Below, in pieces: positions 17,302 to 26,282 of a stretch of 64,000 nt of DNA (position 1 is the first letter of the stretch; every line of letters starts with the position of its first letter). The notes below the pieces were generated by a model. The model was not told the DNA's origin and did not search any database. It saw only the letters and a program-made list of their open reading frames with translations. The position numbers were made by a program, and so were the translations under genes. The stretch comes from an uncultured Lachnospiraceae bacterium (GTDB lineage Bacteria; Bacillota; Clostridia; Lachnospirales; Lachnospiraceae): positions 31,939 through 95,938 of the forward strand of contig CAJUHR010000016.1 in assembly GCA_910586255.1 (NCBI GenBank). The letters run 5' to 3'.

Positions 17302-17619
17302 ATGAGATTTCCTATATGTAATAACAGACCGGACAGGGCTCCGCATATTTTTGGGCATCCGTTTATTTTGTGTTGGCGCTGCAGTATGGTTGCCTTTGGA
17401 GCGACATTGACTCAAATTGTCATTGAAACAGGAGAAATTCGGATTTCCCGTATGGCGGCGTGTATAAGTATTTGTTTGCTTATTCCCATGATATCAGATG
17501 GTTTTTTGCAATATTATGGTTCTGTGGAAAGTACGAATTTAAGAAGGGCTTTGACAGGACTGCTTTTCGGAAGTGGAGCAGCAATTATTTCTACATTTTT
17601 ATGTGAGCAATTATTTTAA
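17302..17619 (+). CDS. DUF2085-like small membrane protein
   Basis: 105 aa with CNNRPDRAPHIFGHPFILCWRC near the N-terminus and LIPMISDGFLQ in the middle. These correspond to the Cys-x-RPxRS, GHxFPxCxRC and PxxxDGxxQ signatures of DUF2085 proteins. Two or three hydrophobic helices follow (about 30-60, 83-102). The family's function is unknown; the conserved Cys pairs suggest metal or redox chemistry. No strong ribosome site is present, so it may depend on coupling with the preceding microprotein. It ends the AT-rich WYL-HNH transcription unit before a 16-bp hairpin. Confidence 0.72.
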   Translation: MRFPICNNRPDRAPHIFGHPFILCWRCSMVAFGATLTQIVIETGEIRISRMAACISICLLIPMISDGFLQYYGSVESTNLRRALTGLLFGSGAAIISTFLCEQLF

Positions 17620-17620
17620 A

Positions 17621-17672
17621 TAACTCAAACTTCCCATATCAATACACCATGCGGTGTGGGAAGTTTGAGTTA
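17621..17672. terminator. Hairpin ending the WYL-HNH unit
   Basis: Sixteen-bp perfect arms (17621-17636 and 17657-17672) enclose a nested CACC-ATGC-GGTG. No long T-run follows, so termination efficiency is uncertain. Confidence 0.65.
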
Positions 17673-17700
17673 AATAATAATTATTAAAAGAAATTAGAAG

Positions 17701-17733
17701 GGAGATATCTGCAGCAAATTGCAGGTATCTCTC
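17701..17733 (-). terminator. Hairpin after the ABC-F gene
   Basis: GGAGATATCTGCA (17701-17713) pairs with TGCAGGTATCTC (17720-17731). It lies 27 bp beyond the ABC-F stop and is the sister of the hairpin at 12175. On the minus strand it is followed by CCCTTCTAATTTCTTTT, a weak T-tract. Confidence 0.55.
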
Positions 17734-17759
17734 CTTGTATAGATGGCATCAGCGTATTT

Positions 17760-19802
17760 TTATTCCTCCTGGGCCAGCTCCTCCCACCGCTCATAAAGTG
17801 CCTCCAGCTGATCCTGGATATCCTGCTTCTCCTGATTCAGTTCCATAAGCTTCGCTACATCGGTGTAGATTTCCTCCCGCTGCAAAAGCTCGCCGATCTC
17901 ACTGTCCCGTGTTTCCAGAAGATGAATCTGGTCCTCGGTCTTTTTCAGATCATTTTGCCGTTTGCGGATCCGGGCCTGCATTTCCTTTTGCGCCTGCCAG
18001 TCCTGTTTTACACTGGAGGTTTGGGCAGTGCCGGATAAGGAGACAAAGGCCTGGCTTGCCTGAGCTTTGCCGGAAGCGTCAGCCAGGGAGAGGCCCGTCT
18101 GCAGGTTGCCGGCCAAAGAGCCGGCAGCTTTGCCGTCAGAGGAAGAGCCTGTTCGGAAAGCCGGGGCGGAGGCGCCCCCTCCGTAAAGGCCTGCCATAGT
18201 CTCCCGCTTTTCCAGATAGTAATCATAGTTGCCGATATAGTTGATCAATGTCTGTCCGGTCAGCTCTAGGATGCGGGTGGCCGTCTGATTGATGAAATAC
18301 CGGTCGTGAGACACATAGAAAACCGTTCCCGTGTAGCTTTGAAGGGCGTTCTCCAGGATCTCCTTGGAGGTGATGTCCAAGTGGTTGGTGGGCTCGTCTA
18401 AGATCAGGAAATTGGCCTCTGACAGCATAAGCTTTGCTAAGGATACCCGCCCCCGCTCGCCGCCGCTTAAATCAGCAATCCGTTTAAACACGTCATCACC
18501 GGTAAAGAGAAAGGCAGCCAGAATATTGCGGACCTGGGTGTTGGTGAGATCCGGGTAGGCGTCCTGAACCTCCTCAAAGGCGGTTTTTTCCATGTGGAGC
18601 ACGTGGTGCTCCTGGTCGTAGTAGCCCACATGGACCTTGGCGCCCAAGGTGATGACTCCCGTGTCAGCAGGCAACATTCCGTTGATAAGCTTTAGGATGG
18701 TGGTTTTGCCGGTTCCGTTGTTGCCGATGAGAGCCACCCGCTCTCCCCGCTTGATGTCTATATCCACATGGGAGAAAAGGTGATTGCTGCCGAAGGATTT
18801 GCTTAAGTCCCGGATCGTCAGCACGTCATTGCCGCTGGTGATGTTGGGGGCAAGCTCAATACGCATCTCATCATTGACCTCCACAGGCTTGTCTAAGACC
18901 TGAATCTTGGAAAGCATTTTCTCCCGGCTCTCGGCACGCTTAACGGATTTTTCACGGTTAAAGGATTTTAACTTGGCGATTACCTCCTCCTGGTGGCGGA
19001 TCTCCTGCTGCTGGTTCAGCCACGCCTTCATCCGGGCGGCCCGGACCATGGCCTTTTTTTCGCTGTATGCGGTGTAGTTGCCCGTGTAGACGCTGCATTG
19101 TCCCTGCTCCAGCTCGATGACCTTTCCCACCACCCGGTTTAAGAAATACCGGTCATGGGCCACGATAATGACTGCTCCCTCATAGCCGCGCAGGTAGGTC
19201 TCCAGCCATGCGATTGACTCCATGTCCAGATGGTTGGTGGGCTCGTCCAACAGGATAATATCCGGCTGGGACAAAAGAAGCTTACCTAAGGAAATCCGGG
19301 TTTTCTGGCCGCCGGATAAGGTGGATACCACCTTGTCAAACTCGTCCTCCGAAAAGCCCAGGCCCTTTAAAACACCGGTGACCTGGCTCTGCCAGGCATA
19401 GCCGTTTTCCAGCTCAAAGTCATGGTTTAAGCGGCTGTAGGCAGAGAGCATCTGCTCTAAATCCTCTCCCTTGGCATCCTTCATCTGAATCTCCAGGGAG
19501 CGGATCTGCTGTTCCATCTCAATGACAGGACGCTTGACCTCCCGAAGCTCCTCATAGATGGTGCGGCTGCTTTCCAGATCCTGATGCTGGGCCAGATAGC
19601 CTAAGGTTTTCCCCCTGGAAAGAACCACATCCCCGGTGTCAGAGGGAAGCTCTCCCACAATGATTTTTAACAGGGTGGATTTGCCGGCGCCATTGATGCC
19701 CACAATGGCGGCTTTTTCGTGATCCTCTATGTGAAAGGACACCTCGGAGAGAATCTGGTCTGTGCCGAAGGCCTTGCTTATATGACTGCAGGATAGTATC
19801 AT
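17760..19802 (-). CDS. ABC-F family ATPase
   Basis: 680 aa with two ABC domains and no membrane segments. The first has Walker A GINGAGKSTL, signature LSGGQKTR and Walker B IILLDEPTNHLD. The linker is a basic helical arm (about 240-320). The second has GNNGTGKTT, LSGGERGR and FLILDEPTNHLD. A C-terminal coiled coil (about 610-680, KRQNDLKKTEDQIHLLE) follows. ABC-F proteins bind the ribosome E site and act in translation rescue or antibiotic protection. Between the second ABC domain and the coiled coil is an unusually long Ala/Ser/Gly-rich linker (about 545-610). The housekeeping YdiF/Uup-like class is more likely than a resistance type. Confidence 0.93.
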   Translation of the reverse strand: MILSCSHISKAFGTDQILSEVSFHIEDHEKAAIVGINGAGKSTLLKIIVGELPSDTGDVVLSRGKTLGYLAQHQDLESSRTIYEELREVKRPVIEMEQQIRSLEIQMKDAKGEDLEQMLSAYSRLNHDFELENGYAWQSQVTGVLKGLGFSEDEFDKVVSTLSGGQKTRISLGKLLLSQPDIILLDEPTNHLDMESIAWLETYLRGYEGAVIIVAHDRYFLNRVVGKVIELEQGQCSVYTGNYTAYSEKKAMVRAARMKAWLNQQQEIRHQEEVIAKLKSFNREKSVKRAESREKMLSKIQVLDKPVEVNDEMRIELAPNITSGNDVLTIRDLSKSFGSNHLFSHVDIDIKRGERVALIGNNGTGKTTILKLINGMLPADTGVITLGAKVHVGYYDQEHHVLHMEKTAFEEVQDAYPDLTNTQVRNILAAFLFTGDDVFKRIADLSGGERGRVSLAKLMLSEANFLILDEPTNHLDITSKEILENALQSYTGTVFYVSHDRYFINQTATRILELTGQTLINYIGNYDYYLEKRETMAGLYGGGASAPAFRTGSSSDGKAAGSLAGNLQTGLSLADASGKAQASQAFVSLSGTAQTSSVKQDWQAQKEMQARIRKRQNDLKKTEDQIHLLETRDSEIGELLQREEIYTDVAKLMELNQEKQDIQDQLEALYERWEELAQEE

Positions 19803-20025
19803 GACTGTGCTCCGTTTCTTTATAAAATGGTTAATTTTCGTAACAAATTATAGGTTATCCCAACTGATTTTTTGACTGTGTATGTAAGTATAATATAGGT
19901 TGCCTCTTTTTTCAACCATACAAAATCCTCTCTGGAATGTTAAGATGCTTTGTGGTACAATGAATTGCGCGGATGCTGGTTATACCAAAACAGTTTCAAA
20001 TACAGATATAAAGGGAATGACAATT

Positions 20026-20838
20026 ATGGATACAAGCACATTGCATCAAACTTCACAGACAGAAACAAAAGACCGGTTTTGCAGAGCCGGCCGGTTTCTC
20101 CATCAGCTATTGGTCATGGGAGAGCTGATGCAGTCTTGCGGCGCGGAGGTGTTTCGGGTGGAGGACACCTTAAACCGTATGGGGAAGGCCTACGGAGTGG
20201 AGAGGATGGATGTATTTGTTATCACCTCCAGCATTGTCATCACAATGGAATTGCCGGACGGAAGGGAGCTGACCCAGACCAGGCGGATCCGTGAGAGCGG
20301 CAGCAATGATTTTACAAAGCTGGAGCGGTTAAACGGGCTGAGCCGGGAATACTGCTTAAACCCCTTTGACGAAAGGGTTTTAAGTCAGCGGCTGGAGGAA
20401 ATTCGCAGCGTTCATCTGCCCCGCCGGAGCCGGTATGCAGGCAGTGTGCTGGCGGCATGCAGCTTTGCGGTGTTTTTCGGGGGCAGCATCTTGGACGGGG
20501 CGGCAGCGGGCATCTTTGCAGTGATGATTTGTCTCATGCAGGAGTATGTGGCCCCTGTGTGTATGAATGTCATGATATTTAATGTGGTGGTATCCTTTTT
20601 GACGGGAACCGGAATCTGTACAATCAGCCGCTGGCTTTTTGGATTGCACATGGATATGATTATGATCGGGGATATTATGCTGCTGATTCCCGGAATTGCC
20701 ATCACCAATGCGGTGAGGGATGTTCTGATTGGAGACACGATTTCCGGGATTATGCGGTTTATTGAGGCAATGCTTTGGGCCGGATGTCTGGCCTTTGGTT
20801 TTATGAGTGCCATCTGGATGGTGGGAAGGATTTGGTGA
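20026..20838 (+). CDS. Threonine/serine exporter family protein, large subunit (ThrE N-terminal half)
   Basis: 270 aa from the ATG at 20026, preceded by AAGGG; the frame is open further upstream without a better ribosome site. The soluble N-terminal part (about 15-125) has the family pattern GELMQSCGAEVFRVEDTL and DVFVITSSIVITM. At least four or five membrane helices follow (about 140-270), including MLLIPGIAITNAVRD. In most Bacillota the ThrE transporter is split into this protein and a small partner, which follows 3 bp later. It probably exports Thr/Ser or related small molecules; the substrate is inferred. Confidence 0.9.
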   Translation: MDTSTLHQTSQTETKDRFCRAGRFLHQLLVMGELMQSCGAEVFRVEDTLNRMGKAYGVERMDVFVITSSIVITMELPDGRELTQTRRIRESGSNDFTKLERLNGLSREYCLNPFDERVLSQRLEEIRSVHLPRRSRYAGSVLAACSFAVFFGGSILDGAAAGIFAVMICLMQEYVAPVCMNVMIFNVVVSFLTGTGICTISRWLFGLHMDMIMIGDIMLLIPGIAITNAVRDVLIGDTISGIMRFIEAMLWAGCLAFGFMSAIWMVGRIW

Positions 20839-20841
20839 GAG

Positions 20842-21306
20842 ATGACGGAAAATATTTTTATCATGGACAAGGCAGTACAGCTTATTATGGCATTGCTTGG
20901 CTCGGCGGGCTTTGCCATACTGTTTCATTTGCGGAGGGAGCTGATGGCAGTGGCCTCTTTCGGAGGCCTTCTTTGCTGGCTGGTATATCTGATATGTGAG
21001 CCTGTGATGAGCGGATATTTCTTTCCGTCCTTTGTGGCCAGTGCCTGCGGGGCCTTTTACGCGGAGGTGCTGGCGCGGGTGCTGAAGGTGCCGTCCACTC
21101 CGTTTTTTGTGGTGGCTGTGATTCCTCTGATACCGGGAAGCACTCTGTACTATGCCATGGACCAGGTAGTTCATGGATATCTGTCTCTGGCCAGCGCCTA
21201 CGGTGTCCGGACAATGCAGTGCGCGCTGGGAATCGGAGGAGGCATGAGTGTGGCCTGGGCGGTGTGTGATTTGTCCCGCAAGCTTCGGGCCGGTATAAAA
21301 GAGTGA
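20842..21306 (+). CDS. Threonine/serine exporter family protein, small subunit
   Basis: 154 aa with four to five membrane helices. The conserved block VPSTPFFVVAVIPLIPGSTLYYAM matches the C-terminal half of ThrE. It begins 3 bp after the large subunit and must form one transporter with it. The start at ATG 20842 follows GGTGAG; the ATG at 20863 is possible. It is followed by a 218-bp hairpin element instead of a simple terminator. Confidence 0.88.
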   Translation: MTENIFIMDKAVQLIMALLGSAGFAILFHLRRELMAVASFGGLLCWLVYLICEPVMSGYFFPSFVASACGAFYAEVLARVLKVPSTPFFVVAVIPLIPGSTLYYAMDQVVHGYLSLASAYGVRTMQCALGIGGGMSVAWAVCDLSRKLRAGIKE

Positions 21307-21327
21307 AGAATCGTTTCTGGGGTATTG

Positions 21328-21545
21328 GTTACTGTTCACGGGGTATCTTCTTGTCCGGCTTACGCCAAATAAGAAGATGTCCCACCACGTTTATCTTGCC
21401 CTGGCGGGCCGTATCTTCTTGTCCGGCTTACGCCGAACAAGAAGCATCGTGCGTTCGCCCGATTTGGAAAAACGGATAAAAACAGTCTTACAAGCAAGCT
21501 TGACGCCTGTTTTTATCCGTTTTTCCCCGCCCCGTGAACTGTAAC
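21328..21545. repeat. Dispersed hairpin element, long copy
   Basis: Outer ends GTTACTGTTCACGGGG (21328-21343) and CCCCGTGAACTGTAAC (21530-21545) are complementary except for one base. Inside lie two tandem copies of ATCTTCTTGTCCGGCTTACG (from 21345 and 21412), each able to fold back on itself. A third hairpin has 20-bp perfect arms (21466-21485 and 21507-21526) around a 21-nt loop containing ACAAGCAAGCTTGACG. The same loop, reverse-complemented, is at 46259-46279. It ends 28 bp before the rex -35. Confidence 0.9.
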
Positions 21546-21572
21546 GGGTATTGTACTCAAATAAAAACTTAT

Positions 21573-21601
21573 TTGACATTGCCTTTTTCACACTATATAA
21601 T
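21573..21601 (+). promoter_or_regulatory. Consensus sigma-A promoter of rex
   Basis: TTGACA (21573-21578), 17-bp spacer, TATAAT (21596-21601). This is a perfect match to consensus. No clear Rex operator (TTGTGA-N6-TCACAA) overlaps it, so autoregulation is not evident. Confidence 0.9.
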
Positions 21602-21643
21602 TATAATCGTATAGTGATTCAAAGGAATGGAGAAGTGTATATT

Positions 21644-22336
21644 ATGGAAGGAAGAGAGATATCAAAAGCAGTGATTACCCGGCTTCCTCGGTATTACCGC
21701 TATCTGGAGGAATTGCTGGAATCCGGGGTGGAGCGTATTTCATCCAATGAGTTAAGTGTCAGGATGAAGGTGACGGCTTCTCAGATTCGGCAGGATTTAA
21801 ATAATTTTGGTGGATTTGGCCAGCAGGGATATGGTTATAATGTCAAATATCTCTATACAGAGATTGGAAAGATACTGGGGATTGACCGACAGCACAATCT
21901 GATTATCATTGGCGCCGGCAATCTGGGACAGGCAATCGCCAATTATGCCAATTTTGAAAAGCGCGGATTCATCATCAAGGGTATGTTTGATATCAATCCA
22001 CGGCTGATCGGTCTGGTAGTACGGGGAATTGAGATTCGCGGAGTGGATGATTTAGAGCAGTTTATTGAGGACAATGATGTGCAGATGGCGGCTCTTACCA
22101 TCCCAAAGACAAAGGCATCGGAGATCGCCGACCGTCTGGTAGGAGCGGGGATCAAGGCCATCTGGAATTTTGCCCGTGTGGATCTGAATGTGCCGGATGA
22201 TGTGGTGGTGGAAAATGTTCACCTGTCAGAAAGCCTGATGCGGCTGTCCTACCGGGTATGTAATATGCAGGATAAGGAAAAGAAGACAACAGCAGAAAAA
22301 GCCAGAAACCAGGAAAAGGAAGGAAGAAAGGTATAA
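21644..22336 (+). CDS. rex: Redox-sensing transcriptional repressor Rex
   Basis: 230 aa from the ATG at 21644; the GTG at 21635 sits too close to the ribosome site GGAG. The N-terminal winged helix (about 15-75) has SSNELSVRMKVTASQIRQD and FGGFGQQGYGYNV. A Rossmann domain (about 85-205) has the NADH motif GAGNLGQAIANY. The domain-swapped C-terminal helix follows, with an extra Lys/Glu-rich tail of about 20 residues. Rex senses the NADH/NAD+ ratio and represses fermentative and reductive pathways in Bacillota. It stands under its own strong promoter. Confidence 0.96.
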   Translation: MEGREISKAVITRLPRYYRYLEELLESGVERISSNELSVRMKVTASQIRQDLNNFGGFGQQGYGYNVKYLYTEIGKILGIDRQHNLIIIGAGNLGQAIANYANFEKRGFIIKGMFDINPRLIGLVVRGIEIRGVDDLEQFIEDNDVQMAALTIPKTKASEIADRLVGAGIKAIWNFARVDLNVPDDVVVENVHLSESLMRLSYRVCNMQDKEKKTTAEKARNQEKEGRKV

Positions 22337-22461
22337 GATTAAAAAAGCTCCGGCAGACGACAGGAAGGGCCTGGTTGTCTGTCGGTTTTCTGGTAGTTCG
22401 GTTCTTTTTGCAAACACGCTCTGGGAAAACAAATTAAATCATTATGAGGAGGTACAAAAAT

Positions 22462-23439
22462 ATGATAAGGGTGGGAATCATCGGTGCAGGAAAGATTGCC
22501 ATAAATATGGCAAAAACCTTGCAGGGTATGGATACGGCAGAGGGCTATGCCATTGCGGCCAGAGATTATGACAGGGCCAGGGCCTTTGCAGAGGAGCATG
22601 GATTTGAGAAGGCCTACGGCTCCTATGAGGAGATGCTAAAAGATCCCCAGGTGGATCTGGTGTATGTGGCAACGCCTCATTCTCACCACTATGACCATGT
22701 GAAGCTGTCCTTAGAGCACGGTAAGCATGTGCTTTGTGAAAAAGCATTCACGGTCAATGAGGCGCAGGCCAAGGAACTGTTTGCCATGGCAAAGGAAAAG
22801 GGGCTTCTCCTGACAGAGGCCATTTGGACCAGGTATATGCCCATGAGAAAGACGCTAAATGAGGTTCTGGCCAGCGGAGTCATCGGAACTCCCTACATGC
22901 TGACGGCCAACCTGTGCTATATTATTGAAGCAAAGGATCGCATTAAAAAGCCGGAGCTGGCAGGAGGCGCGCTGCTGGATATCGGCATTTATCCTCTTAA
23001 TTTTGCATCCATGGTGTTTGGCGATGATATTGAAACGATTACCGGCACAGCCACGTTCAATGAATTCGGGCTGGATTTGCAGGAAAATATCACGCTGATA
23101 TATAAAGATGGCAGGATGGCGGCTTTAAGTGCCAGTACCCGAGGCTTAAGCGACCGCCGGGGGATTATCTATGGAGACAGGGGTTACATTGAGACGGAAA
23201 ATGTCAACAACTGTGAGGGTATTAAGGTTTTTGACACAGAGAGAAGGCTGGTGGCATCCTATGAGACGCCAAAGCAGATAACAGGTTATGAGTATGAGGT
23301 GGAGGCCTGTGTCCATGCCATTGAGAACGGGGAGACAGAGTGCCCCCAGATGCCTCATGAGGAGACTTTAAGGATGCTTCGGTGGATGGATGAGCTGCGC
23401 AGACAGTGGGGAATCGTGTACCCTATGGAGAAAAACTGA
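22462..23439 (+). CDS. Gfo/Idh/MocA family oxidoreductase
   Basis: 325 aa from the ATG at 22462, after GAGGAGGT; the ATG at 22444 lies inside that ribosome site. The N-terminal Rossmann fold has VGIIGAGKIA, and EKAFTVN carries the usual EKP-like Lys. The C-terminal alpha/beta domain spans about 125-320. Such enzymes oxidise or reduce sugars and related compounds, including trans-dihydrobenzenediol-type substrates, with NAD(P). The substrate cannot be told from sequence. Only an untranslated gap of about 125 bp lies between rex and this gene. Confidence 0.9.
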   Translation: MIRVGIIGAGKIAINMAKTLQGMDTAEGYAIAARDYDRARAFAEEHGFEKAYGSYEEMLKDPQVDLVYVATPHSHHYDHVKLSLEHGKHVLCEKAFTVNEAQAKELFAMAKEKGLLLTEAIWTRYMPMRKTLNEVLASGVIGTPYMLTANLCYIIEAKDRIKKPELAGGALLDIGIYPLNFASMVFGDDIETITGTATFNEFGLDLQENITLIYKDGRMAALSASTRGLSDRRGIIYGDRGYIETENVNNCEGIKVFDTERRLVASYETPKQITGYEYEVEACVHAIENGETECPQMPHEETLRMLRWMDELRRQWGIVYPMEKN

Positions 23440-23497
23440 GGCCGAAAAGGCTGTAATGAAAGCCAGAGAGGTCATCCTAAAACCAGGAGGAGACAAA

Positions 23498-25015
23498 ATG
23501 AGATACGTTGTGACAGGAAAGCAGATGAAGGCCATTGATCAGGATACCATAGAAAGGATCGGGATTCCATCGGTAGTGCTTATGGAGCGGGCGGCTCTGG
23601 CAGTGGCGGATGCTGTCTCCTCACTGGCCCCGGACAGAAAGGGGATTCGGATTGCGGCGGTCTGCGGCACCGGCAACAACGGAGCAGACGGGATTGCGGC
23701 AGGAAGGATTTTGTGGGGCCGGGGGTATGAGGTAAGTGTATTCCTGGCAGGAGATCCGGATAAGGGCACAAAGGAATATAAGCTCCAGAGACAGATTGCA
23801 GAACGCCTGGGGATTTTTATGGAGCCGGCAGAGAGTTTTTCCCGGTGGAAGGGACAGGTGATTGTGGATGCCCTCTTTGGGATTGGCCTGGGGCGGAAGG
23901 TGGAGGGAAAATATCTGGAGCTGATTGAGGAGATGGCAAAGCGGAAAGACGAGAAGGTGGTGGCTGTGGATATTCCCTCCGGAATCCATGCAGACACAGG
24001 AGCTGTGATGGGGGCAGCAGTCAGAGCCACGGTTACCGTGACCTTTGGCTATGCCAAGACAGGCCTTCTTCTGTATCCTGGTCGTGAGTATGCAGGAAGG
24101 GTGCAGGTGGAGGATATCGGTTTTTCCCATTGCAGCCTTGAGAGGGCCGGATGGGATGGAAGAATGTTGGAAAAAGGAGATATGGACGGCCTTCCAAAAC
24201 GCGGTCCGGACAGCAATAAGGGGACCTTTGGGAAGCTGCTGGTGATTGCCGGATCCGGCGGAATGTGCGGGGCCGCTTTCCTGAGCGGTCTGGCTGCTTA
24301 CCGAACAGGCTGCGGCCTGGTGAAGATATTGACTGTGCCGGAAAACCGGGCGATTTTGCAGACCATGCTTCCGGAGGCGATTGTGGAGGAGTTGGATTTT
24401 GCCTCTGAATGGAACAGGCAGACCGGGAGGGAGAGCTTCCGGGAAAAAATACGCACTCAATGTGAATGGGCTGGCGCAGTGGTGATCGGTCCCGGACTGG
24501 GCCGGGGGGACTATGTGGAGCCGTTAGTGGAAGCCGTGCTGGAATGTGCCCGGGTTCCGGTGGTGGTGGATGCGGACGGACTTAATGCCGTGTCCCGGTG
24601 TCCGCGACTTACCGGATATTTCTCTGGAAAGGCGGTAGTTACCCCTCATATGGGAGAGATGAGCCGGCTGACAAACAAGACTATAGAGGAGTTAAAGAGC
24701 CATCGGATGCAGGCAGCCCGGGAGTACGCGGCAGACACCGGAGCCGTGTGCGTGCTCAAGGATGCATCCACTGTGACCGCGGCCCCGGACAAAAGGGCGT
24801 ACATTAACGTAAGCGGCTGCAGCGCCATGGCAAAGGCCGGCTCCGGAGATGTGTTATCGGGTGTGATCGGCGGTTTGCTGGCCCAGGGAATGACGAGACT
24901 TGAGGGAGCTGCTTACGGCGTTTATATTCACGGGCTGGCCGGGGAGCAGGCTGCGTCCCGGATGGGGGAGCGGGGGCCCTTGGCCAGGGAGCTGGCAGAC
25001 GGGCTGATGTTCTGA
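23498..25015 (+). CDS. nnr: Bifunctional NAD(P)H-hydrate epimerase / ADP-dependent dehydratase
   Basis: 505 aa from the ATG at 23498 after CAGGAGGAG. The N-terminal YjeF_N domain (about 1-215) has VCGTGNNGADGIAAGRIL and VDALFGIG. The C-terminal ribokinase-like domain (about 225-500) has GPGLGRGDYVEP and the catalytic NVSGCSAMAKAGSGDVLSG. Together they repair damaged NAD(P)HX formed by heat or by GAPDH. It is co-directional with alr, 15 bp upstream of it, an arrangement seen in many Bacillota with alr and a mazF-type gene. Confidence 0.95.
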   Translation: MRYVVTGKQMKAIDQDTIERIGIPSVVLMERAALAVADAVSSLAPDRKGIRIAAVCGTGNNGADGIAAGRILWGRGYEVSVFLAGDPDKGTKEYKLQRQIAERLGIFMEPAESFSRWKGQVIVDALFGIGLGRKVEGKYLELIEEMAKRKDEKVVAVDIPSGIHADTGAVMGAAVRATVTVTFGYAKTGLLLYPGREYAGRVQVEDIGFSHCSLERAGWDGRMLEKGDMDGLPKRGPDSNKGTFGKLLVIAGSGGMCGAAFLSGLAAYRTGCGLVKILTVPENRAILQTMLPEAIVEELDFASEWNRQTGRESFREKIRTQCEWAGAVVIGPGLGRGDYVEPLVEAVLECARVPVVVDADGLNAVSRCPRLTGYFSGKAVVTPHMGEMSRLTNKTIEELKSHRMQAAREYAADTGAVCVLKDASTVTAAPDKRAYINVSGCSAMAKAGSGDVLSGVIGGLLAQGMTRLEGAAYGVYIHGLAGEQAASRMGERGPLARELADGLMF

Positions 25016-25030
25016 TAATAAGGAGAGGAT

Positions 25031-26212
25031 ATGAAAAAATACACAAGAGTTTTCGCGGAAATCGATTTGGATGCTATATGCTTTAACATGGAGTCCATGA
25101 AAAGGAATCTGCCCCAAAAGACAGAGATGATCGGTGTGGTGAAGGCGGACGGATACGGCCATGGATCGGTGCCAATAGCCGGGGCAATAAGCCCCTATGT
25201 AAAGGGATACGCGGTGGCAACGGCTCAGGAGGCGCTTCTTCTTAGGCGCCACGGAATCGAAAAGCCAGTTCTTATTCTGGGTCCGGTTCATGAGAGCTAT
25301 TATGAAGAGCTGATTCTTCACCGGATCCGTCCGTGTGTTTTTACCATGAAGCAGGCAGAGGCTTTATCCCGGAAGGCGGTAAGTCTGGGTCAAACCGCGG
25401 ATTTTCATTTGGTGGTGGATACGGGCATGAGCCGGATCGGCATGGAGGCCGATGAGGCTGGTGCAGACCTGGCAGTCCGGATTTGCAGTCTCCCCGGAAT
25501 CCGGGCGGAGGGGCTGTTCACTCATTTTGCCAGGGCCGATGAGACAGACAAGATCTATGCCGAAAGGCAGCTTGGCCGGTATCTGTATTTTGTTAAGCTG
25601 TTAGGAGAGCGGGGAATAGAGATACCTATAAGACATTGCGCCAACAGCGCCGGGATCATTGACCTTATAGGCACTGGCCTCGACTGGGTGCGGGCAGGTA
25701 TTTCCATCTACGGGCTGTATCCTTCGGACCAGGTAAACAAAAGCCGGGCAGAGCTGCGTCCGGCCATGGCGTTAAAGAGCTTTGTCACCTATGTAAAGGA
25801 TATAGAGCCGGGACGGCAGGTCAGCTATGGGGGAACCTTTGAGGCAAAAGCTCCCATGCGCATTGCCACCATTCCCGTGGGATATGGGGACGGCTATCCC
25901 AGAAATCTGTCCGGACGGGGCTTTGTGCTGATTCAGGGACAACGGGTTCCTATTTTAGGGAGAGTCTGCATGGATCAGATGATGGTGGATGTAACCGGAA
26001 TGGGGCAGGTGGACACGGACACCCCGGTCACATTAATCGGAAGGGATGGAGCGGAGCGCATCCGTGTGGAGGATCTGGCAGAGTGGAGCGGCGGATTTCA
26101 TTATGAAATTATCTGCGATGTGGGCAAGCGGGTTCCAAGAGTTTATTTGCGAGCCGGTCAGGTTGTGGGGACAAAGGATTATTTTGATGACGAGTATCCC
26201 AAAATGAGATGA
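25031..26212 (+). CDS. alr: Alanine racemase
   Basis: 393 aa, usual length. The pyridoxal-phosphate Lys38 lies in VVKADGYGHG and the opposing catalytic Tyr266 in SYGGTFEA. GRVCMDQMMVDVT and the C-terminal beta domain are also present. It converts L-Ala to D-Ala for peptidoglycan. AAGGAGAGG precedes the ATG. It follows nnr by 15 bp and precedes the mazF-type toxin, the conserved Bacillota order. Confidence 0.97.
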   Translation: MKKYTRVFAEIDLDAICFNMESMKRNLPQKTEMIGVVKADGYGHGSVPIAGAISPYVKGYAVATAQEALLLRRHGIEKPVLILGPVHESYYEELILHRIRPCVFTMKQAEALSRKAVSLGQTADFHLVVDTGMSRIGMEADEAGADLAVRICSLPGIRAEGLFTHFARADETDKIYAERQLGRYLYFVKLLGERGIEIPIRHCANSAGIIDLIGTGLDWVRAGISIYGLYPSDQVNKSRAELRPAMALKSFVTYVKDIEPGRQVSYGGTFEAKAPMRIATIPVGYGDGYPRNLSGRGFVLIQGQRVPILGRVCMDQMMVDVTGMGQVDTDTPVTLIGRDGAERIRVEDLAEWSGGFHYEIICDVGKRVPRVYLRAGQVVGTKDYFDDEYPKMR

Positions 26213-26282
26213 TAACAGGACTTCCGTTTCCGTCATAAATTAACAGTGGTGGAGTATATACCGGGGGAAGCCGGGCAATACT

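Noticed and set aside
12962..17619. CBASS or known R-M system
   Set aside because: No cyclase, methyltransferase, SAVED or helicase domain is visible. Only the HNH motif and membrane helices are shared with some CBASS effectors.
20380..21339. Long minus-strand open frame (319 aa) opposite the Thr/Ser exporter genes
   Set aside because: It is His/Gln/Pro-rich with no family pattern and no ribosome site, and it spans both real genes on the other strand. It is a shadow frame.
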